DNA of 64,000 bases, taken from Pseudoxanthomonas helianthi. Its GTDB lineage: Bacteria; Pseudomonadota; Gammaproteobacteria; Xanthomonadales; Xanthomonadaceae. A program made the translations under genes and the position numbers. Within the stretch, counting starts at the first letter, position 1. Each line of letters begins with the position of its first letter. The notes beneath the pieces were generated by a model that was not told where the DNA came from, did not search any database, and saw nothing but the letters and a program-made list of their open reading frames with translations. Location of the stretch: contig NZ_JAGKTC010000002.1 in assembly GCF_017939625.1 (NCBI RefSeq), positions 473,420 to 537,419 on the forward strand. The letters run 5' to 3'. Shown here one piece after another: positions 46,967 through 53,862 of the stretch.

Positions 46967-47710
46967 TCAGCGGTACAGCCGCTGGCATTCCGGGCACCAG
47001 AACGCACGCCGCTTCTTGCGTCCGAGCGCCTTCGCATAGGACAGCCGCGTCCCGTCGCGCGGGCACTCGGTTTTGGTGTGCACCTGGTAGTGCTTGCGCA
47101 GCACGTAAGCCTTTTTCCAGTGGTAGAAGTCGAAGCTGTATTCGCGCGCCTGTTCGACCAGTTCGCGCAGTTTCGTCGGGGGCAGGGCGCCAACGCGGCT
47201 CTCCGGATGCACTCGGATGCGGAACAGCACCTCATTCTTGATGATGTTGCCCACGCCGGAGAACACGTCCTGTTCCAGCAACGCGTCGCAGGCCAGCGTG
47301 TCCGGTTGCGCACGCAGGGCACGCAACGCGGCGCGCGGGTTCCAGGCGTCGCTCATCACGTCCGTGCTGAAGTCGTACAGGCCGTCGATGTCGCCTTCCA
47401 GGTAGCGCACCGAGCAGGCATACAGGTTGAGCCGGCGCCCGCGTGCGAAGCGCAGTTGCAGCCGTGGCACGCGATCGGGCAGGTCCTCGTCGATGGCGTA
47501 CTTGCCGAACAGCATGAAATGCACGCGCAGCACGAAGCCGTCGAACTGGACGAGGAAATGCTTGCCCCAACTGGCCACGCGCCGCACCGCGAGGCCTTTC
47601 ATCCGGAACGGCTCGATCGTACGGGTGTTGCCGCCCACCTGCAGCACGCGTTTGCCGACGAAATCCTCGGTCAGTTCGCGCAGGATGACGATGGACGGAC
47701 CCTCCGGCAT
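46967..47710 (-). CDS. Fpg/Nei-family DNA glycosylase (endonuclease VIII-like)
   Basis: The 247-aa enzyme removes oxidised bases. It starts MPEGPS, with the catalytic Pro2 and Glu3, and has the H2TH region DVFSGVGNIIKNEVLF. The C-terminal zinc-finger region is unusual: CPRDGTRLSYAKALGRKKRR followed by FWCPEC. The second cysteine of the usual first CxxC is Asp (CPRD), so only three of four Cys ligands remain. This may be a normal feature of the subfamily. It is convergent with uvrB, a repair gene. Confidence 0.9.
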   Translation of the reverse strand: MPEGPSIVILRELTEDFVGKRVLQVGGNTRTIEPFRMKGLAVRRVASWGKHFLVQFDGFVLRVHFMLFGKYAIDEDLPDRVPRLQLRFARGRRLNLYACSVRYLEGDIDGLYDFSTDVMSDAWNPRAALRALRAQPDTLACDALLEQDVFSGVGNIIKNEVLFRIRVHPESRVGALPPTKLRELVEQAREYSFDFYHWKKAYVLRKHYQVHTKTECPRDGTRLSYAKALGRKKRRAFWCPECQRLYR

Positions 47711-47774
47711 GCGGCCAGTCTGCCCAGCGCCGGTGGAGGGGATGTATAGAGGATCGAGCCGCGGGCCCGAAAAC

Positions 47775-47800
47775 AAAAAACCGCCAGCGAAGGCGGTTTT
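47775..47800 (-). terminator. Native tRNA-Val terminator, now displaced
   Basis: CCGCC / GGCGG stem with TTTT on + and a six-U run on the minus strand. In the minus direction it lies just past the left attachment repeat, where the tRNA-Val transcript would have ended before the element inserted. The integrated element now separates it from the tRNA by 10.5 kb. Confidence 0.65.
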
Positions 47801-47860
47801 CCTGATCCTTCCGGCATTTCCGGATTCGGGCCAATCGAAGGCGGCTAAGCCGTTGATTCG

Positions 47861-47909
47861 ATTGGTGGGCGGTACAGGGTTCGAACCTGTGACCCCTACC
47901 ATGTCAAGG
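47861..47909. repeat. Left attachment site (attL): tRNA-Val 3' fragment
   Basis: An exact 49-bp copy of the 3' part of tRNA-Val, from the anticodon loop to CCA and the bases after it. It matches 58356-58404 in the same orientation. Identity stops abruptly on both sides (G versus T at the ends), as expected for a recombination core. Confidence 0.95.
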
Positions 47910-47992
47910 GTGAGAATTAGGCTCCCACTAGCCCCCATGAGCATCTAAGTATTTGAATTGTGGACCCATGAGACCCCATACGGACCACTATG

Positions 47993-48014
47993 TTTGCCGT
48001 ACTTTTGCCGTACT
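47993..48014 (+). repeat. Left arm-type integrase site (TTTGCCGTACT x2)
   Basis: Two head-to-tail copies of TTTGCCGTACT at 47993-48003 and 48004-48014, about 85 bp inside attL. The same tandem pair is found at the right end, in the same orientation. Such repeats at both ends of an integrated element are expected to bind the N-terminal domain of the integrase. Confidence 0.85.
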
Positions 48015-48062
48015 CGCCTGATAGACTCCCCGCCCATTGATTCAAGCAGGGGGGACGACGCG

Positions 48063-49211
48063 GTGGCAGATCTGAGTACGGTTCGCAACAGAGAGAGACT
48101 GAAGCCCCGACGCGAACCCTACTGGCACACCTTGGCTACCGGCCAAGCCATTGGCTATCGCCCCTCTACTTCGGGCAAGGGCGGAACGTGGATCGCCAAG
48201 TTCAATGACACAGACAGCAGTAAGCGGTCTTTGCGGTCGCTGGGTGACTTCGGCCACCTTCCGCCAAGCGAACGGTTCGGAGCCGCGACGAAGGAAGCGC
48301 GGGAATGGATGCTGCATCTGTCCGCAGGCGGCTCGACCGAAGCTCTGACCGTGCGCGAAGTGTGCGAACGCTACGCCAAGAACAAGCCCGATGCCGGTAA
48401 GTACTTCACCCGGCATGTCTACGATGATCCCATCGCCAAGGTGCTGGTTCACAAGCTGACAGATCGGCAGGTTCGCGCATGGCGTGACCGGTTGGAAGCG
48501 ACACCGGCCCAAGTCTCGCGTAACAAGGTCGGCCCGCGCGTCACCCGGGAGCGCACGACTGCGAGCGTCAATCGCGTTATGACCCCCTTTCGGGCTGCGC
48601 TCAACATGGCGCTAACCAACGGCGAAGCTCTAACAGCGAACGCGTGGCGCGGGGCCTTGAAGCCCGCTCAGGCCGAAGGGCGGCGGACCCTATACCTCGG
48701 CAAGGAACAGCGCCGCGCACTCCTGAAAGAACTGCCCGCCGACGCTGAAGCATTCTGCCGGGGGTTGTGCCTCCTACCGCTGCGACCCGGTGCGCTGGCC
48801 GAAGCCCGCGTCTCCGACTTCGATTCTCTGCGGGGCACGTTGGTGATTAGCCGCGACAAGGCGGGCGCGGGCCGCTCAATCGTGGTCCCGAAGGAAACCG
48901 CCGACCTCCTGCGCCAACACGTGAAGGGCAAGCTGCCAGCAGCCTTCATCTTCATGCGTGCAGCTGGCGGGCAGTGGAATAAGGATGCTTGGAAGAAGCC
49001 CATCACTGAAGCCGTCCAAGCCGCCGATCTTCCCTCTGGGACGACTGCATACACGCTTCGCCATTCTGCAATCACTGACTTGGTAACAAGCGGACTCGAT
49101 CTATTCACCGTAGCCCAGCTGGCTGGCACGTCCGTTCGCATGATCGAAAAGCACTACGGCCATCTTCAGCAGGAACACGCCACAGCCGCCTTGTCTACGT
49201 TGGCTCTGTGA
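48063..49211 (+). CDS. Tyrosine integrase
   Basis: The 382-aa site-specific recombinase integrates and excises the element at tRNA-Val. The catalytic domain has the first Arg in LPLRPGALAEARVSDFD, the second box YTLRHSAITDLV, where Tyr stands in place of the usual His of HxLR, and the Tyr nucleophile in IEKHYGHL. GTG 48063 is chosen because AGGGGGG lies about nine bases upstream and the protein then starts VADLSTVRNRERLKPRREPYW, a typical Xanthomonadaceae integrase start. A TTG 105 bases earlier would read through the arm-type repeats, which argues against it. Confidence 0.95.
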   Translation: MADLSTVRNRERLKPRREPYWHTLATGQAIGYRPSTSGKGGTWIAKFNDTDSSKRSLRSLGDFGHLPPSERFGAATKEAREWMLHLSAGGSTEALTVREVCERYAKNKPDAGKYFTRHVYDDPIAKVLVHKLTDRQVRAWRDRLEATPAQVSRNKVGPRVTRERTTASVNRVMTPFRAALNMALTNGEALTANAWRGALKPAQAEGRRTLYLGKEQRRALLKELPADAEAFCRGLCLLPLRPGALAEARVSDFDSLRGTLVISRDKAGAGRSIVVPKETADLLRQHVKGKLPAAFIFMRAAGGQWNKDAWKKPITEAVQAADLPSGTTAYTLRHSAITDLVTSGLDLFTVAQLAGTSVRMIEKHYGHLQQEHATAALSTLAL

Positions 49212-49259
49212 TCTAGCTTGCGATAGGGGAACAGTGCGGCAAGCAGACAGGGGGAAGCT

Positions 49260-49775
49260 ATGGCTGCAGGTTTGGGGATTACGGTCGCCCTGGTGGCGTT
49301 CACTGCTTCGGCAGTCGCGATCATCTACCGGCGTAGGTCGAAAGCACTTGTGACGGCGTATCACGCTGGCCGACGCGCGTACGCGTACGCGGCCGATCCC
49401 AAGGCGTTAGAGGACTACGCGGACGAAATGCTGCTAAGGGCTGCTGCCGCCCGGGCACTTGGCAGCCACAAGGCTCTAAATCGCGAGGGCTTCGCTATCG
49501 CCGCTCTCGCACAGGCCGATGACCTCACGCGGAGCCGCCAAGCCCAGCGGACACACTCTCAGATCATCGCTCTGCATCGCGAACTGGGTCCCCGTCAGCT
49601 ACAGGCGGAGCGCATGTTTAGGAGCATGCTCCGTGAAGCTGGTCATCTCGACATGACCACAGCTATGCGCATGCAGCTACAGCACTTCGTGGACACAGGG
49701 GAAGCTGCTTGGATGCAACGCAATGAATCCACAATCGTAGACGCTTCGGCCGAAACACTATCGGCGAACGCATAG
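49260..49775 (+). CDS. Small membrane-anchored protein of unknown function
   Basis: The 171-aa protein has one N-terminal transmembrane segment (residues 5-23, ITVALVAFTASAVAIIY) followed by RRRSK, so its soluble domain is probably cytoplasmic. The rest is helical and rich in Ala and Arg, without recognised motifs. AGGGGGAAGCT precedes the ATG, and it lies 48 bp after the integrase, so the two are probably one operon. Confidence 0.75.
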   Translation: MAAGLGITVALVAFTASAVAIIYRRRSKALVTAYHAGRRAYAYAADPKALEDYADEMLLRAAAARALGSHKALNREGFAIAALAQADDLTRSRQAQRTHSQIIALHRELGPRQLQAERMFRSMLREAGHLDMTTAMRMQLQHFVDTGEAAWMQRNESTIVDASAETLSANA

Positions 49776-49874
49776 GCGCATCGCAAGGGCCGCTAGTTGG
49801 CGTGACGTATCACGCGGGCATCCGGAGAATGCATGCCACTCGCCCACCGTCGGGCGACTACAGGGGAACTACTA

Positions 49875-49994
49875 GTGCTTCTTGAGATTGGCCGTTGTCG
49901 CGTAGAACTGTCCCGTGCATCGCTTTACGTGAAGCTAGGCAGAAAGGAACTCTATTGGAACTGGCATGCCGGGGAGTTCGTCCGCGACTTCTAA
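49875..49994 (+). CDS. 39-aa small protein
   Basis: GTG 49875 with AGGGGA seven bases upstream opens a 39-residue frame, ending at TAA 49992. The product reads LEIGRCRVELSRASLYVKLG then RKELYWNWHAGEFVRDF: aromatic and basic, with a plausible beta pattern. It is followed by a strong intrinsic terminator 33 bases later, which supports it as a real gene. I do not recognise the family. Confidence 0.6.
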   Translation: MLLEIGRCRVELSRASLYVKLGRKELYWNWHAGEFVRDF

Positions 49995-50027
49995 CGCAAC
50001 GCGCCCAATCAAGTCGGAAAGAAAGCT

Positions 50028-50061
50028 GCCGGTGGACCGATGGTCCCCGGCATTCTTTTTT
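50028..50061 (+). terminator. Intrinsic terminator after the int-side genes
   Basis: GCCGG-T-GGACC pairs with GGTCC-CCGGC around GAT, followed by ATTCTTTTTT. It ends the integrase-side transcription unit and isolates the control region that follows. Confidence 0.9.
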
Positions 50062-50080
50062 GTAGCTGCCCGACCCTTCA

Positions 50081-50112
50081 GATATCAAAAATCTGCGAGG
50101 GCATTTGATATC
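50081..50112. repeat. GATATCAAA inverted repeat
   Basis: GATATCAAA (50081-50089) and TTTGATATC (50104-50112) form a 9-bp inverted repeat with a 14-bp spacer. Each arm contains the palindrome GATATC. It looks like a protein-binding site rather than a terminator. Confidence 0.7.
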
Positions 50113-50142
50113 AAGGACGCGCGGCGATTCCCCCCGTAGGGG

Positions 50143-50158
50143 TGTCCCCACTAAAGCG
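50143..50158 (+). promoter_or_regulatory. Variant of the AAGTCCC phage-promoter-like motif
   Basis: TGTCCCCACTAAAGCG resembles the AAGTCCC(A/C) sites farther on. Its CACTAAAG is the core of T3-type phage promoters. It is the most divergent of the five copies, and chance cannot be ruled out. Confidence 0.35.
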
Positions 50159-50192
50159 CAGGGGGTGGGGCGGTTCATCTCGCGTCGCCACC

Positions 50193-50208
50193 AAGTCCCC
50201 GTAATTGG
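50193..50208 (+). promoter_or_regulatory. AAGTCCCC-type motif, copy A
   Basis: AAGTCCCCGTAATTGG, identical over all 16 bases to the copy at 53746-53761, on the other side of the recombinase and nuclease-like genes. Confidence 0.6.
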
Positions 50209-50295
50209 AAGGGCTGGAGGCCCGCCCCTCCGGTCAAACCTTAATGTCTACTGTTAGTAGCTACTGAGAGTTACAGAGGGTGGACTGACGGAACC

Positions 50296-50311
50296 AAGTC
50301 CCACTATACGG
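50296..50311 (+). promoter_or_regulatory. T7-promoter-like motif, copy B
   Basis: AAGTCCCACTATACGG is followed by AGGAGA. T7 promoters have CTCACTATAGGGAGA at the same relative place. Shared bases include CACTATA and the GG(A)GA initiation region. The homology to phage single-subunit RNA polymerase promoters is suggestive but not proven. Confidence 0.5.
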
Positions 50312-50417
50312 AGGAGACTCCCTCCCCTCCGTGGGTCAAACCTCTACGTCTACTGTTAGTAGCTACTGAGGGTTACAGAAGGTGGACTGACCGTGGACTG
50401 TGTCCATCATCATCCAT

Positions 50418-50514
50418 AGACCAAGACCTTGGTCTGCAAGGGTCTACCTTCAGTGGGGACAGACGGTCGGACAGGAGATCCATCGTCTAGACCAACGACC
50501 TTGGTCTACCTTCA
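50418..50514. repeat. Paired AGACCAAG / CTTGGTCT dyads
   Basis: The first dyad, AGACCAAG-AC-CTTGGTCT, is at 50418-50435. The second, AGACCAA-CGACC-TTGGTCT, is at 50489-50507. Each is followed by GTCTACCTTCA (50442-50452 and 50504-50514). A GTGGACTG repeat at 50382 and 50393 lies just upstream. They look like operator sites for a dimeric regulator. Confidence 0.8.
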
Positions 50515-50788
50515 TCGTCGTTAGCTCTTGCCATAGCGCAGCTGCTGGCCGCACCTTCGCGCCGCGCTGCCCTCGGACCGATCATCCCTGCTCTGGATGG
50601 TTGGTCTTTTTTTTCATCCGCCCCCGCTCCGCAGGATCGCTCAGAACGCCGCCAGTCGCCCAAGCGGCGCAGCGTCGCGTCTACCTGAGAGGATCGCACC
50701 GGCTTGTCACAGTCGAGCGGAGAGCGCGGCGCAGGCCGCGTAGCACTTAGCGAGGTCCGGTGCCTCGCGTGCAGGGTCGCCGCGCCCC
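50515..50788. other. Noncoding stretch before the serine recombinase
   Basis: No convincing gene is seen here. An eight-T run near 50607-50614, flanked by GGATG and CATCC, may be a weak terminator. Confidence 0.4.
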
Positions 50789-50824
50789 TTGTATCGTTTC
50801 TAATCGGTGGTATAGTAACGATAC
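50789..50824 (+). promoter_or_regulatory. Serine recombinase promoter within an inverted repeat
   Basis: TTGTAT (50789-50794) and TATAGT (50811-50816) are 16 bp apart. GTATCGTT (50791-50798) and AACGATAC (50817-50824) form an exact 8-bp inverted repeat across the core promoter, so the recombinase may bind here and repress itself, as in resolvase/res systems. Confidence 0.8.
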
Positions 50825-50847
50825 GAAGTCGACAAAGGGCGGCACCA

Positions 50848-51501
50848 ATGCACGGGAAGTTCGTTGCTTACTACCGGGTCTCCACCAAGCGGCAGGGAGA
50901 GTCCGGGCTTGGCTTGGAAGCACAGCGACAGGCCGTGCTTGATTACCTCAATGGCGGGAAGTGGGAACTACTCGCCGAGTACACGGACGTAGAGTCCGGT
51001 GGGGATGACAGCCGCCCCGAACTGGCCCGGGCTATCGACCACGCCAAGAAGGCCAAAGCAACGCTGGTCATCGCGAAGCTGGACCGGCTCAGTCGCAAGG
51101 TCTCTTTTGTGTCGAGCCTGATGGACTCGGGCGTTCGCTTCGTCGCGGCGGACAATCCGTCGGCAAATGAATTGACGATCAATATCCTTGCGGCGGTAGC
51201 GCAGGAAGAGCGACGGCTGATCTCCCAGCGCACCAAGGCCGCCCTGGTGGCCGCCAAGAAGCGGGGCGTGCGGTTGGGCAATCCGCGACTAGACGACGCG
51301 CGTACGGCCGCACAGGAAGCGAGAGAGCAAGGGGCGGACCGCTTCGCCACCAACGTGATCCCTGTGATTCGGCAGGTTCAAGCTGCGGGCTGCACCGGTC
51401 TACGTGAGATTGCCGCAGCATTGGACGCGCGAGGGATCAAGACCCGCCGGGGATCGAACTGGACGGCGGCTGCGGTAAGTCGCGTACTCTCCCGCGCGTG
51501 A
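50848..51501 (+). CDS. Small serine recombinase (resolvase/invertase family)
   Basis: The 217-aa protein has the N-terminal resolvase domain with the catalytic Ser in AYYRVSTKRQGESGLGLEAQ (residue 12) and LVIAKLDRLSRKVSFV. The dimerisation helix follows. A C-terminal helix-turn-helix, ending GLREIAAALDARGIKTRRGS, completes the usual small-recombinase arrangement. ATG 50848 is the first good start after the promoter; an upstream open frame lacks a ribosome site. It is the second recombinase class in the element, and its function could be DNA inversion, cassette exchange or multimer resolution. Confidence 0.93.
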   Translation: MHGKFVAYYRVSTKRQGESGLGLEAQRQAVLDYLNGGKWELLAEYTDVESGGDDSRPELARAIDHAKKAKATLVIAKLDRLSRKVSFVSSLMDSGVRFVAADNPSANELTINILAAVAQEERRLISQRTKAALVAAKKRGVRLGNPRLDDARTAAQEAREQGADRFATNVIPVIRQVQAAGCTGLREIAAALDARGIKTRRGSNWTAAAVSRVLSRA

Positions 51502-51542
51502 TGGGGTATTTATTTTTTTGAGGTCATGGACGGGAGGGGAGC

Positions 51543-52712
51543 ATGCTGGTCACACGCGTACTCGGAGAATGTCCCGCATGCGGCTTTGAGATTTTTGGGA
51601 ACGTCAGCGTCTTGGGCGACTTCGTGCTACGTGGGTGCGGACGTTGCAACTACTCTCAGCGAATCTACCTCCCTCCAGTAAGGAAGAAGGTTCTCTATCT
51701 TGACCAGCCCTTCTTTAGCGGGGCCTTCCGAGGTGGGGATCGCCGGTTTGTAGAACTCGCTGACCGTATCGAACGGATCGCCGCCTCTCAGCTGCTCACC
51801 ATTCCGCGATCCAATATCCATGAAGCCGAGACACGTCTGTGGGCGCGGGCTGATGAACTATTGGAGTTCATAAAGACGACTAGCCGAGGCCATAAGTTTG
51901 AGTCGGATTACCGGGTCGAACGCAGTCAGATAATCAAGGGATTCCGACAGTGGCTAGACAATGGGCCTGTGGAATATCCCATTGAACAAAGGGAAGCATT
52001 GACTGCACGGGTTCACGAGTGGGATAGCTACTTCATAGTCGATGTCAGGCACGCTCCCGGAGATACCGCCCAAGAACGCGAGAACAAGCGGCAGTCCACT
52101 GAGAACTTGGTGAACCTCTTTGATGGCTGGCGGCAATCAAACGATACCTTTGAGCAAGATGTCGCCGGAGAGTTGGATGGCGCGAAGAGGATCTATCTAA
52201 GCTCCTACTTGCGTTACTTCGCTCGGGTAGGTCAAGGCGACTTTGCGGCGCTACTCGATTCCCCAATCGTCTCTAAGGTTGTGGAAGGCATGCGGCATCT
52301 TCTGCCAAGAGAAATGCCATTTCCAATGCAACTAGAACGTTGCGCTCTCTTCTTCGACTCTCAGCACTTCGCGCATCTACCTTTTCAGTACATACGCGCT
52401 AGGTCATTCGCCGTGCTGAAGGCTATGGTTAAGGCCGGTGCGTATGCAAATCGCGAGCGGGCACTACAAAAACTGAGCGGGTTCTATTCGGATGTCGATC
52501 ATATCGCCCATTACGCCCCCTACTGTGACGCTATCGCACTTGACCAGCCCATGGCCGAACTCACAAAGCATCCCGGGTTGGCGTTAGAGGAAGCATTCGG
52601 CGTTAAGGTTTTTAGCCTTAACAACCTCGCTGAGTTCACGGCTTGGCTTGATGAGCTTGAGGCTTCGATGACCGATGAACACCAAGTAGGGCTAAGAGCG
52701 GCGTACGCCTGA
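51543..52712 (+). CDS. Zinc-ribbon protein with PIN-like features
   Basis: The 389-aa protein starts with a zinc ribbon (Cys10, Cys13, Cys32, Cys35 in CPAC and CGRC). Then comes KKVLYLDQPFFSG, with Asp54 at the end of a beta strand. Near the C-terminus are DVDHIAHYAPYCDAIALDQP, with Asp319, Asp329 and Asp334, and a final strand GVKVFSLNNLAEFTAWLDE. This spacing of acidic residues resembles PIN-like nucleases. The middle is helical and not recognised. The codon use is AT-richer than the host. It is coupled to the next gene and may be a defence or exclusion protein; this is inference. Confidence 0.65.
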   Translation: MLVTRVLGECPACGFEIFGNVSVLGDFVLRGCGRCNYSQRIYLPPVRKKVLYLDQPFFSGAFRGGDRRFVELADRIERIAASQLLTIPRSNIHEAETRLWARADELLEFIKTTSRGHKFESDYRVERSQIIKGFRQWLDNGPVEYPIEQREALTARVHEWDSYFIVDVRHAPGDTAQERENKRQSTENLVNLFDGWRQSNDTFEQDVAGELDGAKRIYLSSYLRYFARVGQGDFAALLDSPIVSKVVEGMRHLLPREMPFPMQLERCALFFDSQHFAHLPFQYIRARSFAVLKAMVKAGAYANRERALQKLSGFYSDVDHIAHYAPYCDAIALDQPMAELTKHPGLALEEAFGVKVFSLNNLAEFTAWLDELEASMTDEHQVGLRAAYA

Positions 52713-52715
52713 TTA

Positions 52716-53702
52716 GTGCACATGATCCCGCCCGCCGTGCAAAGGAAGTTTGAGAGCGCATGCAGCGACGCAGGCGGGCTTTGGGACATTAAGCTGCGAC
52801 GGCTAATAGCACTCTTCGAATGGTTCACGTGGGAAGGGCTCGCTGATCCGCACTTTGTGCAGGAACTAGCAGCCGAGGACACGTATCGGGAGCGACTGTC
52901 AGAGATGCTGGTCGCCTACAAGCTGATGCGATCCGGCTATGAGCTTAAAAGTGATTCCGCTGGGCCAGACTTCTGGGCCTACAAAGGCGAGCAAGGATTC
53001 TGGGTCGAGGTTGTAACGCCCCGCCCCACAAGAATCGACCCCGACTACCTCGCCCAGACCGGGGCGACAGATGAGGGCATGCTGGAGTTTCCGGCGGATC
53101 AAGTTCTGAGGCGGTGGACTCAGGCCATCGATAAGAAAGTCGCGGCGCTTCTGGGACCGCGAGAGGGAAGTCCTGATGGAAAGCGGCCCGGCTACCTGCA
53201 CAAAGGAATCGTGAAGGCTACCCAGCCTTACGTCATAGCCGTCAATGGCCGAAACCTGAGAGGCAAGGCAGGAATCGGTTTTAACGGCAGCAGCGGCAAT
53301 CCCTGCGCGGTAGAGGCACTGTTCGCAGTCGGTCCGCTCCACATTCGGTTTGACCCAATAGGGAACGGCTTCATGCGCCCCAGTCTCGGTAGGTCGCAGA
53401 GGGCGAGCATAGAGTCTCCGAATGGTTCTCCTATTCCGCTAACGACGTTCCTCGACGAGACCTATGCGCAAGTGAGCGCGGTGTGGGCGCTAGACATTGA
53501 TGAGGATGAAGTACTGCTAGACCCGGCTTGGCCCAACCTTGAGCGCAACTACTTTGCCTCGGCTGGGGTATTCAATCCGCTAGCTGTCAATCCGCTTGCC
53601 GTCGGGGCCTTCCCGACGTTTGAAGACTGGACGTGCAACATCTCTGGTGACAGCTATCAGCTGACGCATCACAACCGGATCCCGTTCCGCCCGTCCCGCT
53701 GA
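52716..53702 (+). CDS. PD-(D/E)xK-like nuclease fold protein
   Basis: The 328-aa product shows the order E63 in ERLSEMLVAYKL, then SAGPDFWAY with Asp85, then GFWVEVVTP with Glu98. This is the pattern of proteins with a restriction-endonuclease-like core, although the usual Lys after the last Glu is Val. The C-terminal half is not recognised. The start is GTG 52716 or ATG 52722, three or nine bases after the stop of the preceding gene, so the two are probably translated together. Low GC like its partner. Confidence 0.6.
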   Translation: MHMIPPAVQRKFESACSDAGGLWDIKLRRLIALFEWFTWEGLADPHFVQELAAEDTYRERLSEMLVAYKLMRSGYELKSDSAGPDFWAYKGEQGFWVEVVTPRPTRIDPDYLAQTGATDEGMLEFPADQVLRRWTQAIDKKVAALLGPREGSPDGKRPGYLHKGIVKATQPYVIAVNGRNLRGKAGIGFNGSSGNPCAVEALFAVGPLHIRFDPIGNGFMRPSLGRSQRASIESPNGSPIPLTTFLDETYAQVSAVWALDIDEDEVLLDPAWPNLERNYFASAGVFNPLAVNPLAVGAFPTFEDWTCNISGDSYQLTHHNRIPFRPSR

Positions 53703-53745
53703 CCAGCAGCGGCGCTGCGTCGCCGTCTTCCCTTGCCTACGGTCT

Positions 53746-53810
53746 AAGTCCCCGTAATTGGCTAGAACACCCCGCGTCTTCCCGGGACTCCGCTGAGTCC
53801 CACTATTAGG
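53746..53810 (+). promoter_or_regulatory. Second pair of AAGTCCC-type motifs (copies C and D)
   Basis: AAGTCCCCGTAATTGG at 53746-53761 is identical to copy A at 50193. GAGTCCCACTATTAGG at 53795-53810 resembles copy B and is followed by TAAGG. They lie in the 160-bp gap before the HTH gene, in the same order and orientation as A and B. Confidence 0.6.
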
Positions 53811-53862
53811 TAAGGCAGCCGTTCTAAGCCGTTACCCGTCCCTTTCACTACCGACTTTCACC

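Larger units (their letters stand above)
50191..50395 (+). repeat. 103-bp imperfect tandem repeat of the control region
   Basis: Two units, beginning CCAAGTCCC at 50191 and 50294, share AAGTCCC, a GGAGG...CCTCC hairpin, GTCAAACCT, and a long near-identical block. That block begins GTCTACTGTTAGTAGCTACT at 50246 and 50348, and continues to GGTGGACTGAC. Inside the block AGTAGCTACT is a perfect palindrome. There is no gene in this stretch. The layout could be a replication origin, a packaging site, or twin regulatory regions. Confidence 0.85.

Noticed and set aside
47958-48062. TTG start of the integrase 105 bases upstream of the chosen GTG
   Set aside because: It would put the arm-type DNA repeats inside the protein and lacks a ribosome site; the GTG at 48063 has a strong site and gives the usual start.
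49260-49994. The element as an integrated filamentous phage
   Set aside because: The small genes could fit, but there is no Zot-type protein, no replication initiator, and integration is in a tRNA by a tyrosine integrase instead of at dif.
50191-50395. Tandem repeat as a CRISPR array
   Set aside because: There are only two long units, without regular short repeats and spacers of similar length, and no cas gene is nearby.
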